DNA from: Yponomeuta sedellus
Lineage: Eukaryota > Arthropoda > Insecta > Lepidoptera > Yponomeutidae
Assembly (NCBI GenBank): GCA_934045075.1
Contig: OW203723.1
Location: forward strand, 24,393,615-24,457,614
Reading direction: 5' to 3'
Length of the DNA stretch: 64,000 nucleotides
In this document: positions 42,251 through 52,667 of the stretch, one piece after another
How the letters are laid out: every line of letters starts with the position of its first letter
Numbering within the stretch: position 1 is the stretch's first letter
Position numbers and translations under genes: made by a program
Notes under the pieces: generated by a model
What the model was told of the DNA's origin: nothing
The model's input: only the letters and a program-made list of their open reading frames with translations
The model's database searches: none

Positions 42251-42965
42251 TCATAATACTTCGAAGAATCCGCAATCGGGTTTAGGATTTATTATTCACA
42301 GGCTGGGCAAGTGACGAAAAAGTGAAATTTTAGTCGAGAATCAATCAATTCTGTTGTAATAAGTGTTGTACTAACTTGAATTGAAAACTACCTAATTAGT
42401 GTAGCCTAGTTACGAGGTTAATAACGTGGCGACAAAACCGGTGTCAAAGATATTAAAATTCAGTAATCCAATTGGGTTGATTTAATCCGTAGTTAAAGTT
42501 AATCCGTTTTGGTGGAGCCGGCCCCCGTGCGATAATTTTCACGGAGTTTCTCACTTCACACACAATGTGCTTAGCCTGTGTTCACACAAGAGTTTGGTGG
42601 ATCTATTTTGTGTATGATATATTACTTTTACGTTCGAGAGGGTGTCACTTGGTCTCTGTCTCACTTGCGAGAAAGTTTTTGCGAGACAAGTTTTCAGATG
42701 TAATATGTTCTATGAATTCCTGGTATTCAATGAAGGATATTCTATTTTTCTATGTCTCTTTGCACCATGAAGCTAATCTTCAAACTCACTTAATACAATA
42801 TGAGTTACGTTGGTACCCGCTACCCCTTGAACTGGAGCTGGCGCTGCACCAGCCCCCAGTTATTCAAATTCATGAAATTAGAAAAATAAGAAGATAAATA
42901 ATAATATGTTTGCATTACTAAAACTCGTCAACAGCTTCACTCACAGGCTCAAACATATCCCTATA
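42251..42965. other. No recognised gene
   Basis: The plus-strand 110-codon frame 42565-42897 has no recognisable domain, splice support or unusual composition. Confidence 0.3.
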
Positions 42966-42967
42966 CT

Positions 42968-43070
42968 TATTAGGGTTCTTTGCCTCAAAAGGTAAAAAGG
43001 AACTCTTTTAGGATCAATTTATTGTCCGTCCGTCCGTCAAGACCCTTTATCTCGTAGACCTGTATAGGTA
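42968..43070 (+). repeat. Dispersed repeat with TAGGGTTC start
   Basis: TTAGGGTTCTTTGCCTCAAA, AGGAACTCTTTTAGGATCA, GTCCGTCCGTCCGTC and AAGACCCTTTATCTCG resemble a repeat common in lepidopteran genomes that starts TAGGGTTCCGTACCTCAAAA. A trace of the GTCCGTC word is also near 47960. Confidence 0.45.
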
Positions 43071-43489
43071 CTGAGTTGAAATCAAAACGGTTTTATAGTT
43101 TCAAGAAGTTATAAAAAATCTAACTTCTAAGTAAACCCATGAAAATTACCGCCGCTTATCCCTCATAAAATGTTTCGACACTCCTGGAAATCAAAATTCA
43201 CACATTTCAAATCATATCTAGTTGACGTAGAACTATTAAATTTTAGCAACTAATCTTCTTATACTACAAATACCGGATTAAATCTTAAAACTATACATTT
43301 ATAACTAAATCATAACAAAATGTCTTTGAAGTTCGGCAAAGGCTCAGAAAAAACTGCTGGATTCGATTCCTAGACTACGTGTGAGAAAAGGTGTCAGGTG
43401 TAGATGGAAAGGTCAAAGTTTTTTTTATTATGTTTAGATAGGTAAAATATTCTTTATTGCATGTACACCAGGGATTATATTTAAGTAGA

Positions 43490-43665
43490 TAGATTGATAG
43501 ATAGAGAACAATTTATTATACATAAGAAGTGAAATTACACACTTATTTCAACATAAGAGTTCAGACTGCGGCCTTATCACTAAAAGTGATCTCTTCCAGA
43601 CAACACTTGGAAGGACTGGAGCAATTGGAGAAGGAAGTACAAACATTATCAAATTATTTCAGATA
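43490..43665 (-). mobile_element. LINE 3' UTR with (GATA)n tail
   Basis: TAGATTGATAGATAGAGAAC, TTTATTATACATAAG, CAGACTGCGGCCTTATCAC, TAAAAGTGATCTCTTCCAG and ACAACACTTGGAAGG. Parallel to 38534-38690. Confidence 0.65.
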
Positions 43666-44255
43666 AACATACTATATGAATTAACATGTTTAGGAAATAC
43701 CAATCCATAAATTTGTATCGAACCATCGCTGCGCAAGTCTGACTTGCACTTGTGCGTTTAATATTACAAGAGTTTTTTTTTTGTGTAGTTAGTAAACCAT
43801 ATTATTATCTCTTTGTGAACTCATCCTTGGACGGAGCTCTGTTCGGTGAGAGACTGCTTAATTGGTTCGTTCGTAGCGAGTATTTCATTGTCACAATAAA
43901 TTCTCGTCTTCGCCGCGGATCATTCGAGATGAGGCTCGTTTTCGTTATTGTCTCGGCCTAGAAAGTTAGCGACGCGTCCCGCTGCCTTTCCTCGGGAAAT
44001 AAGTTTCCGTGATTGTGAAGGATCATCGTGAGGAAGCCCGTTGCTTAAATAGATTTGCACGTTTTGACACTGTCCTTCCTGTGGATTGAGCCGAGTAAGC
44101 TGAAAGTATGAATGGTAGAAATGCTGGGCGACCCTACTCCTAAACAAATGAAATCGGCGTGTGAAGTTCGCTGCATATAACAACATCTGAATGAGAGAAA
44201 ATGATTATTTCGATAGTGCATGTTGATGTGACATTGTTAAAACTAGAAATAAACA

Positions 44256-44562
44256 GAGTGCTTAGTGCGAGTTTTTTAACTACTCGATCGCGTTTACATA
44301 AACTCTTATTTCTATGGCATCGAGGAAGCGCCACCTAGCGACAAGTATGGAAACTAAAATTGTTGAGTGCGAGTTGTAATGGTTTACGTTGAGAAGTGAA
44401 CACGTTTACCAGCCAAAACCCGAATAAACGCGAGTGCGAGTTGTACTGTGACAGCGTTTTGCCAGTTCGAACGGTTAACTTACTCATACTCACTACTCAA
44501 TGCTCGATTAACGCGGTAGTAAAGTTATTCGATTGAATCTTTCAAACTCGCACTAAGCACTC
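44256..44562. mobile_element. 307-bp inverted-repeat MITE, copy 2
   Basis: Ends GAGTGCTTAGTGCGAGTTT and AAACTCGCACTAAGCACTC, with internal GAGTGCGAGTTGTAATGG and GAGTGCGAGTTGTACTG. It lies in inverted orientation relative to copy 1 at 37048-37361, 7 kb away. The copies are very similar by eye. Confidence 0.8.
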
Positions 44563-44689
44563 AAAACCTTTACTTTTAAAGATAGAATCGTTTAGTCATT
44601 ATTATAAACCAGGTTCTTTGAATATTTATAATAAGCTTGCCAAAAACGGTACTTAAGCAAATACTGAAGGGCTACTATAGCATTAATTA

Positions 44690-44910
44690 TGGTTTGATGA
44701 CAAAGATGTCTGGAATTAAAAAAAAATAGAACGTACAGGTTTTACTCGTAGAACAAAAATATAAATTCCACAGACCACAGTTCAAAAGACTGAGTTTGGA
44801 GTTTTTTTGCCATTTTTTTCTCCAAAACGATCTTTATCGTAAAATAGATATGTTAGAACTCGTTACCTATATTAATTAAGTCGTAGTTCTGCGCTTCTTT
44901 GAATGAAGAC
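44690..44910 (+). mobile_element. CR1/jockey-like LINE 3' UTR
   Basis: ACAAAGATGTCTGGAATTAA, AAAGACTGAGTTTGGAGTTT, TTTTTCTCCAAAACGATC and AAGTCGTAGTTCTGCGCTTC are the plus-strand counterpart of the UTR at 8090-8230. The coding part is missing. Confidence 0.6.
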
Positions 44911-47320
44911 ATCTTGAATTTTGACTGAGACTGTTTACTCGTGACGTGTTTTTTTATGATGCCACACCTAACCGGCCAGCAAGTAAAAGGTTTCATCTTC
45001 AATAGCCCTCAGGTGAGATAGAGGATAAGCGCGAGCAAATTAAATTAAAGGGTTTGCAAATATTTTACGTAAAAATTTTTGTTTCATAGTTCGGTTGGAT
45101 ACCAGCGCCAAAGTTTTGGCATCTTGCTTAGACAGGTCAATTTTATAACAATTTGCGTAAAGTTACTAATTTTGTTATGTACCCACTGTGTACCTAATTG
45201 TTGTACTCGAATGTTGTCAAATAAAGTTTATAATTATTCTCGTTTAAATAAGTTTGCCTAAAGCCTAGGCTAAAGCCTATTTTTGTAACTTATGATTATA
45301 GAAGTTGATAAGGAAGTGACTGTCCAAAACCCGAGAATTTGATGCGTCGCTCAATCTTAAAAGTAGGCTGGTTTTAGAGCGAAGAAATCATGAACCATCT
45401 TCTGACAATAGAGTAGGAAATGTTAGACCGGCAATTTCAGAGTAAGAGGTTTTATTTCCCGCTCATTATGTACCTGCGTATTCTAGAGAAAATCACGGTA
45501 TCTCCTATTTATTTCACGTGGCATAACAGGTGGAAGAGAGAGCTCTGTTCGAAACTGGGTCTTATGACACATGCGATAGAGTTACACAAGTACCTCTTGA
45601 GGCTGTTGAGGATAGCTACTTAGGTATGTTGTTTATTTTCACATTAAATATAGTTACTTCAGTATCGCCTCTAACCTTGAGGAACGTGACATTCAAGAAG
45701 TAAACGTGCATCCCGCAATCTCGCTTGGAAACCTCTAGTTTGATATCCATTGTTGACGTTTAGATCTCACCAGAATTTCCACATCTAGTGGAACTTCGAA
45801 CGTCTTATACCATAACTGGTGGTCTGAGGATTCTCAGCATTAGTACGGATGGCTAGGTCGCTGTATTGTAAATGACTGCCAATATTACTTCCAAGCTGAA
45901 GATCAGGGTTCACCGCTGATTACACACGTGATACAAACTAGCGAGTAATTTGAACAAAATTACGCTATGTTTCCTCGTTGATTGAGTGCTTTTTTCTCTG
46001 TCATGCGTCACAACAATTATTATTTGGCTAGGTATGTATGGAAATGGGCCGAGGAGAATGTTTTCCGAGGATCCTATCGAATGTCCAGACTAAAAGTTGT
46101 GTAAAAATTATGACTTGATAGTTATTTACTGTTAACCAATGCAAGGGTTTTCAAATTATAGGTTGTTGTCAAGCGAAAAGATTCTATGAATGTTAACCTT
46201 AATTTTGGCCAATCTGGGTAGGAAATTCACATGTCGCGTCACCCAATAGGTAGCTGAAGCATCAATTTTCAGAGAGCCTCTTACTCAAATGACTGTTTTA
46301 TTTTGACTCTTATTTTGTTGAGTGATTTTATGTTTTTGAGTATTGTATCGTCAAGTAAATATATTTTTCTTTCAAATATTACCATCCATACTATTTTTTT
46401 TATTTTCATTTACAGTGAAAATATTTAATTAATTAATTAAACGATGGACATATGCAGCAAGTCAATGAATTTTTTTTTAAACTCAGTCGAAGACGTAGAA
46501 TTGTGCTTTGAAAATGATACTAGAGGTATTCATAACTCGCCTACTGCATAATGTTTAATAAATTTCATGTACTTTTATTGGGTATGGTAGCCAATAAATC
46601 AAACTACAAACCAAACGTCGACTGGAAGAAAATGCTTCTTAGCATTAGGACCGCGTTTGTACCAATACGTTATGTTTATTCAATTAAGAATTTTAACAAC
46701 AAATAGTTTCAAACTAAACTAAAAAAATGCCCTTTGAAATTTGATTTTAAGCGTATCAAAACTTGTTTTTGAGCTATTTCTTCCTAGTTTTGAACAGAGA
46801 AACCTAAATGGAAAGACCTTGTGTCAGCTCCAGACTCCACGGAGGAGTAAAGGGACCAAATAAGAAGAAAAAGAAAAAAATATTAGTTTCAAGTTCCCAA
46901 CTCAAGCCTTCGTTCGACGCACGTTTTCAAAACGCATGTCCGCATCCACGTGACTGTGAAAGATCAATTAGATACAGATCGATAACTGAATTTTAAACGG
47001 ATTCTTTCTTTACTCGTGAATTGTAATGATTTAATACAGGTAATTTTGAGTTTGAAGTTTCACAAACTAACACAAAGGGCCAGATTCTTAATTTAGAATT
47101 TCGCTAAGTAAATAGTTAACTGTAGTCCCATCTCTTGAATTGGAACTAATAAGCTAGGCTCTGGAACTAAGTCGCCATCTATGAATTCAAATTGGAACTA
47201 ATAAGCTAGGCTCTGGAAAAAAGACCGGTAATTTTAAACTTATTTCCGGTTTGGGCCAAAGTCATACCCTAAGGGACATGAGGTTACCCGGTTCTACGGT
47301 GTTAAGAATCAGCATCATCA
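44911..47320. other. Long stretch without a recognised gene
   Basis: 2.4 kb of AT-rich DNA. The only structure seen is a duplicated ATTGGAACTAATAAGCTAGG-CTCTGGAA word at 47139-47166 and 47191-47218 (offset 52 bp). Short frames at 45079-45623 and 46808-46996 lack support. Confidence 0.4.
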
Positions 47321-47324
47321 TCAA

Positions 47325-47370
47325 CCTATTAGGTATGTCCCTATCGAGGGGCACGGTGGGGACATAGTTA
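47325..47370 (-). mobile_element. Family A SINE tail fragment
   Basis: CATCATCATCAACCTATTAGG, TATGTCCCTATCGAGGGGC and ACGGTGGGGACA are a truncated 3' end on the minus strand, followed by a partial echo of the same words. Confidence 0.5.
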
Positions 47371-47410
47371 CGGGTCGGAATAAAGAATATCACTAATCAA
47401 TAACATTGTA

Positions 47411-47866
47411 CAGTCTATTTATTCTTACTTGTCCAATTTAGTAAACAAGATTCTAACCTTAAAATTGAGATTAGATGCCTAAACTAGACATTTTCTCGCA
47501 AATTCATGAACTATCATGAACTATGTTTATAAAATTGGCACCGTGTTATCTAAAAGAGTGTTCCAAGTTACTTCATTTATGAAAATATGGCAGTTTTGGA
47601 CTAAAAAGTCACAGTTTAAGGGTAGAATCTTGTTTACACTATTTTTATTTTTAATGCACTAACCCGTGCTAAGGAACAAATTTAAAAATCTATTTAGAGG
47701 CTAAAAATTTCACCCATGCCGGGATTCGAACCCGCAACCTCTGGCTATCTGGTACGGATAGCCAGAGGTTGCGGGTTCGAATCCCGGCATGGGTGAAATT
47801 TTTAGCCTCTAAATAGATTTTTAGAATCTTGTTTACTAAATTGGACAAGTAAGGATAAATAGACTG
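47411..47866. mobile_element. Tc1/mariner-type MITE with nested fold-back SINE
   Basis: The ends CAGTCTATTTATTCTTAC-TTGTCC and GGACAAGT-AAGGATAAATAGACTG are inverted and flanked by TA. The body matches the MITE at 3055-3292. It is split at 47637 by a family G fold-back with a 15-bp duplication, TAGAATCTTGTTTAC (47623-47637 and 47822-47836). Without the insert the MITE is about 257 bp. Confidence 0.85.
47638..47821. mobile_element. Head-to-head family G SINE fold-back
   Basis: 47684-47749 and 47757-47822 are a perfect 66-bp inverted repeat spanning AAAATCTATTTAGAGGC, TTCACCCATGCCGGG, ATTCGAACCCGCAACC and CTGGCTATC, with a 7-base centre. Only the left side carries the GTGCATTAAAAATA end. The structure inserted as one piece, since one 15-bp duplication encloses it. 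Confidence 0.9.
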
Positions 47867-47869
47867 TAC

Positions 47870-48670
47870 TTACGTTCATCAGAAGGTAAACAGAAACAAA
47901 ATAATTCGTTCATTCCGTCGTTCATTCATTAACTCATTCATCCATCCATGCAACCGTCCGCCGTACGCCCGTCCGTCGAACATAATAGACTTTTTGGCTT
48001 GATTCACATCTTCTTTACCAGTTTCAAACTAAGGATTGAATTGGCTCTTAAAATTTAATTAAGTATGTTTGATCCATAATAAAAACAAACTGTATAATTT
48101 ATGCAATGTTGTTTGTTTCGACTTATTAAAGGAAAAGAAGAATTGCCAACCAAAGTATATCAAACTCAATCAAAAAAATATTGGCTTAATTTCGAAAGGT
48201 CTGACCAGCTTTAATAATCGTTAAAAAAACTATTAGTTCCATCAAAACAACTCAAAATTTATTCAGACCCAAAGATAATCCAAATCCATAGAAACAACCA
48301 ATATTGTGGACGTTGTGGTTTCGAAATAAATATTTTTTACTTTTTCTCCTTTAACTCCCTTTTTCCCGCCTACACTCATTAAAATTCAATGTCGGAGTAA
48401 AGTTTGTTCTTTTTTTAAATTCGATAATGCCATTAAACACGACATGCTGGCCAGTCGCTACATTACCTGAATAAGTATCGGCAACTAATTAGGCAACCTC
48501 AAAAGTCACTGGTTTCGCATAACCTTGCCACCAGCATATCGGATTACTTTACTGACCTGTCGCATTAGGCTCAATGGTCATAAGTAATCGGTCTGATATA
48601 CTTTTTGACCCGCTGCATACCACAGCCCTCCCTATTAGCAGTGACAGTCTTTTTTTTCTTTATCGACTTG
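47870..48670. other. No recognised gene
   Basis: A CATTCATTAACTCATTCATCC and CCGTCCGCCGTACGCCCGTCC patch at 47920-47980 suggests a worn repeat. The rest is AT-rich without features. Confidence 0.35.
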
Positions 48671-48673
48671 AAA

Positions 48674-48755
48674 AGAATAACGGCCTTATTTAAAAGAAAC
48701 ACGATTCCACTAAAAAAAAACACTTGGAGGTGTTTTATTTAATCTGTGGTTAAAG
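48674..48755. mobile_element. Family E MITE arm
   Basis: GGCCTTATTTAAAAGAAACAC, GATTCCACTAAAAAAAAAC and GGTGTTTTATTTAATCTGTGG match 33827-33905 and 61968-62107. Confidence 0.5.
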
Positions 48756-48764
48756 CCACGTTTT

Positions 48765-48923
48765 CACGGTCTTAGTGGACTCGGACGGAGTGCGTCATCC
48801 GAGTAAACTAATGCTTCTGATTGGCTATTTTGGTGTTGTCACAAAAAACCGTCCAATCAGAAGCATTAGTTTACTTGGATGGCGCACTCGGTCCGAGCTC
48901 TAAGACTCGGTACTAAGACCGTG
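48765..48923. mobile_element. Hairpin MITE
   Basis: The arms run CACGGTCTTAG...GACTCGG...CCGAGTAAACTAATGCTTC-TGATTGG and CCAATCA-GAAGCATTAGTTTACTTGG...CTAAGACCGTG. They are highly complementary over about 60 bp with a short TTTTGGTGTTGTCAC centre. Confidence 0.8.
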
Positions 48924-48989
48924 CAAACCTAGCATAAGTTTTTGACTCTTATGGATTCGCACGTAGCGCACCCGCGCTTTGCCTTTGCG

Positions 48990-49085
48990 CATTGCCCAGT
49001 GGATAGGACAATGGACTCGGAAGCAAGAGACCCATGTTCAATTCCGAATGCGTGCATGAACCAATGAATAGGTATGTACAGTGCT
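48990..49085 (+). mobile_element. tRNA-headed SINE head, diverged
   Basis: GCCCAGTGGATAGGACAATGG (A-box position) and GACCCATGTTCAATTCCG (B box) are followed by GCGTGCATGAACCAATGAAT, which is close to the family B GCATGCACCAATGAC junction. Confidence 0.5.
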
Positions 49086-49435
49086 ACACAAGAAATAAGT
49101 CTCGCGGATGTACCTGCGCAGATGACAAAATTTTGGATGTGCGGCAAGTTGGTCGACCAATCAGATAGTTTCATTTTATAGCAGGCCGCGCGCCTTTGTT
49201 GCTATTGGTTGATTCAACGTCATCGATGCAGGTGACTTTTAGTTTGGCAATATTAGCGTGAGCGAAATAGGTAGCGCTACTGTGGCAATCAATTCTGCAC
49301 CTTAACCGTATCGGTTAAAGAACATGTTGAATGTACTTATAGCTTCGGGTACTTTCGTTACACTTCTTCCTAGTCTGCGCGAACGTAGATTCCCGAGGGG
49401 ACTTTTATGAAGTGTGATACTGTACATTTGTGTAA

Positions 49436-49500
49436 AAACAGTTTTAATTATGGCTACTGCTCGTGTTAACCTTAGAAAATACTGTAACCTTTGCACTGCT
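49436..49500 (-). repeat. Copy of the sequence flanking the 17-kb MITE
   Basis: AAAAACAGTTTTAATTATGG, CTACTGCTCGTGTTAACC and TTAGAAAATACTGTAACC are the inverse of 16996-17062. This supports a longer dispersed unit of which the hairpin at 17046 is one part. Confidence 0.6.
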
Positions 49501-49519
49501 TTATTTACAATGCCGTAAT

Positions 49520-49690
49520 CGATATCAACCCCTGCTTGGCCCCACTGCTGGGGCACGGGTCTCTTCCTGCATCGCAGGAAGGTAAGGAAAGTAAGGCTCC
49601 ACCACGGGGCCCAGGTTTGTGAAGGATTGTAAGACAGTGGCGATCCTTACTGTCAGAAGTTATCAAGCCGCCCTTAAGGCCTCTGACATG
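49520..49690 (-). mobile_element. Family A SINE with exact duplication
   Basis: A 5'-truncated family A copy from GTCAGAGGCCTTAAGGGCGG to the GGGTTGATATCG tail. It is flanked by ACAATGCCGTAAT at 49507-49519 and 49691-49703, a perfect 13-bp duplication, so this copy is young. Confidence 0.85.
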
Positions 49691-49703
49691 ACAATGCCGT
49701 AAT

Positions 49704-50100
49704 ACTTTAACAAACATAAATCGTTTCAAAGTGCATGGGTAGGTAAGCCGTTAGCGTAACGTTCACAGTTCACACCATGCCCACTCTAAAATGTCAGCGC
49801 CAATCATGTTTTGGCCAAGCAAATAAACCAAACACACCTGTTGCAAGCTGTCAGGTGGCTGGGCTGAGATGTGGATGACCCAATGGCACGATCGTGTAAT
49901 CTTGTACTCATGGCCTTAGCCAGTCAAAAATCTTAGCCCATGGCGCAAGCATGAGCGTCTGTAGTAAGCGGTAGCGATAATAAGTACTTGAGGGTATATG
50001 TCACATAATCAAGGTGCCCTTCCTATGTTGGCTTCGTCGGTCAAGGCGGTATTACGCCTAGTTATCAAGAAAAGATATCATGGGTTCTATTACTGTTCGT
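49704..50100. other. No recognised gene
   Basis: No exon or repeat copy recognised. Confidence 0.3.
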
Positions 50101-50104
50101 TCTA

Positions 50105-50283
50105 TTACCGGTTTTTGTAGTCTATGTAGTTTATTTTGTACAAGTAGGTATATAGACCCGTTTTTTACTGCTGCTCCGACTCTCCAAGGTTTGCCGGAAG
50201 AAATCTCTTACAGAGATAAGCTCGCCTTTGTACATCTTATTTCTTATGTAATGTCCTATTTAATGTTTCGTGTGCAATAAAGT
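50105..50283 (+). mobile_element. Family H LINE 3' end
   Basis: TTTTTACTGCTGCTCCGACTC, AAGGTTTGCCGGAAGAAATC, TTACAGAGATAAGCTCGCC, TTTGTACATC and TTTCGTGTGCAATAAAG keep an AATAAA signal at the end. Confidence 0.65.
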
Positions 50284-50289
50284 ATAATA

Positions 50290-50810
50290 TACCTAACCGG
50301 ATCGATAGGCTATGGTGCTTAGTACAGTCGACAGCAGATCGAACTTACATTTAAACCGAGAAAAGGTTGATATGCTGAGTGCTGACGACTGGACTTTTTC
50401 CAGCAAATGTAAAGGTAATCAAATGGCGAATGTAGGGGAGAAATCAACACATTTAGATACTCCACACTTCGGGCAATCTCAAAGTATAACGCCTGTCTAG
50501 GCAATGCCTGTGAAGTTGGATGCTGTTGGTATCCCCTCTCTCGAGCTTCATAGCTAGAACCGCGCTGTGTTCACTTGACTGTTTTTCGATTACCGATAGA
50601 TACGACGCAAATCACTGTATCATTTTTGTGTGATTAAAATAAGTTAATTTACTGCAAAACGCTGGCTTCTTCATTTCTTTATGTTCTACTTAACAACGCC
50701 AAAATAATAACTCAAACACTATTTAATGTTGTAGTGCTCAAAAGGTTAAGTTCAAAAAGTGTAGAGACTGCCAACCGCCAATGATGGCGAGGCACTTTCA
50801 GAAAAAGTCA
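50290..50810. other. No recognised gene
   Basis: Short overlapping frames at 50312-50504 on both strands are without support. Confidence 0.3.
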
Positions 50811-50814
50811 TGGA

Positions 50815-51022
50815 GCACGGGTCCCTTCCTGTATCGCATGAAGGTTAGGCCATACTCCAACTCGGGGGCCAAGTCCGGGTTGGTAGAGGATTGTAAGATA
50901 GTGGCGGGCCTTACTATCAGAAGGTATCAAGCCGCCCATAAGGCCTTTGACATGGCTTAACGACTGCCATTAGATGACAGTCGGCACCGACGGCTTAACC
51001 TGCCTTGCAAATCACGGAAGAG
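50815..51022 (-). mobile_element. Family A SINE fragment
   Basis: Minus strand from CTTCCGTGATTTGCAAGGC through GTTAAGCCGTCGGTGCCG, GCGGCTTGATACCTTCTG and CTTGGCCCCCGAGTTGGAG to GAAGGGACCCGTGC. The tail beyond GTGC is missing. Confidence 0.75.
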
Positions 51023-51118
51023 TTATGAATATAACCATGCATCTGAGAAAGCCGACAGGCGAGCTAATTACCGCCACAATACAATATAATTGACATCGGT
51101 AGTAGCTGAATCGGTCTA

Positions 51119-51175
51119 AGATAAGATAAGAATATTCTTTATTGTACACACCAGAAAAGAGGTCTACTACATGTT
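51119..51175 (-). mobile_element. LINE tail with (TAAGA)n
   Basis: AAGATAAGATAAGAATATTC and TTTATTGTACACACCAG match the 3' end of the LINE at 9663-10404. Confidence 0.6.
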
Positions 51176-51202
51176 AATCTTATTTAGGGACCACTTGATC
51201 AG

Positions 51203-51203
<1 letters not shown>

Positions 51204-51290
<87 letters not shown>
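51204..51290. repeat. Perfect (TA)n microsatellite, 87 bp
   Basis: An uninterrupted alternating TA run. It begins exactly at the 3' end of the family K SINE on its right, so it is best read as that SINE's expanded tail. Long TA runs can extrude as cruciforms. Confidence 0.95.
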
Positions 51291-51293
<3 letters not shown>

Positions 51294-51672
51294 CCTTTTT
51301 GCATCTACTTAATGAGATGATTTATGCAGCGTCCAGTGGTATCTTCACTCACACTAGATGGGTGAAGGGACCACTCCGACGCTATGGTTTTAAAGACGGT
51401 GTAGGCTTGCCCAGCACCTATACCACCCTGACAGCTTAGTCGGCCTAGCCCACAGGAAAGACTAGTCAATACGTGCGGAGCCAATCAAGCCGCGGGTTTC
51501 CTCACGATGTTTTCCTTCACCGTTAGCGTGTGGTATTGCGACTACAAATTCGCAAATGTACGTAACTTTGAAATTAAACAAAGTCATTGGTACATGCCCG
51601 CACTCGGGATCGAACCTGGGGCTCTCGCTTGCCAGTCTATGGTTCTACCCACTCTGAGCTACCACCGCTTCA
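51291..51672 (-). mobile_element. Family K tRNA-headed SINE, full length
   Basis: On the minus strand it begins AAGCGGTGGTAGCTCAGAG (A box TAGCTCAGAGTGG) with the B box GGTTCGATCCCGAG. Next come GCATGTACCAATGACTTTG, CGCTAACGGTGAAGGAAAAC, GAAACCCGCGGCTTGATTGG, GGGCTAGGCCGACTAAGC and TGCTGGGCAAGCCTACACC. It ends GTGAAGATACCACTGGACGC and TGCATAAATC...GCAAAAAGGCCA, followed by the (TA)n tail. Length is about 382 bp. Confidence 0.75.
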
Positions 51673-51842
51673 GTTAAGCACCTAGATAATAGCTTAAAAC
51701 ACATTACTGACACATTTTATTATCCTAGTATTCCCAGTAGCTCAGGTCGTAAAAAGTTCCGAGATCTTTGTCTTAACTTTCCCCCCGTTTAAGTTTTTAT
51801 GGGTATTAAACGGATATTAAATCAGTAAACACTTTATGTTAC

Positions 51843-52065
51843 TATTTTTATTTTTAATGCACTAACCCGTGCTAAGGACAAATTTAAAAACCTATTTAGA
51901 GTAGTTAGTCGGGGCTACCTACCAAAGTAGGTAGTCGGGGCTGTAAGTGATGCAATTTGCTTAAGCCAGATGTCGCTGCCTATACGTAATACAGAGAGAG
52001 GTTCGAAATTTCACTGATGCCGGTGAGTCGCCCATTGGCTCAATTGATAGAGCGCTTATGCTATA
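51843..52065 (+). mobile_element. Family G SINE, head-to-head inverted
   Basis: 51843-51901 is the 3' end on the minus strand (TTTTTAATGCACTAACCCG, CTATTTAGAG). It switches abruptly to the 5' part on the plus strand: TAGTTAGTCGGGGC, CTGTAAGTGATGCAATTTGC, CAGATGTCGCTGCC, TTCACTGATGCCGGTGAGTC, then the A box GGCTCAATTGATAGAGCGC. It stops before the B box. Confidence 0.75.
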
Positions 52066-52426
52066 AGATTATGTTATTGCAAACATTTTGTAAAGTAAAT
52101 AAACGGCTTCTATATTATTATAACTTTGGACCACATATGTCAATGTAATCATTCAGTTGCTACTATGCAATAAACGCAAACTCACATGTTAGATCAAATT
52201 GAAAAAAAATTGCAAATAGTGCACGATGTTCTTAAGTTTGTTAACTTTATTTACTATGCCGAATGAGTTAATAAAATCATTGCCTGAATTTATTAATGTC
52301 GAGAAAAGAAATATACTGTACTTGGAGAAAAGGGAATGCCAAGAACCGGAAACTCTTGAAATATATACATATAATGTATATTTTTAAATACTTTAGGTCG
52401 GGCTAATGCAATATATATGAAGATGT

Positions 52427-52640
52427 GATAGAGAACTATTGCACAATCAGAAAAAATAATTGCAATCATGATTTCTTAAGTCTATGTAATGTTAGTTACA
52501 CCCGACATTTCCGCACTTAGCCTCATAGCCGTTTGACCATTGTAAGAAGCAAGCGCTGACGTATGCTAACACTTCAGACACTAGGGTTTCCTCATGATAT
52601 TTTCCTTCACAGTTAGCGAGTGCTACTATAATATATTATT
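52427..52640 (-). mobile_element. LINE (GATA) tail and family B fragment
   Basis: 52427-52475: GATGTGATAGAGAACTATTGC followed by ACAATCAG is a worn LINE tail like 34802. 52545-52640: GGGTTTCCTCATGATATTTTCC and TTCACAGTTAGCGAGTGC form a family B internal part on the minus strand. Confidence 0.5.
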
Positions 52641-52667
52641 TCAAAATGATTTGCGTTACTCATACAT

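Noticed and set aside
42565..42897. 110-codon plus-strand frame
   Set aside because: No recognisable domain, no splice signals at useful positions and ordinary AT-rich codon content.
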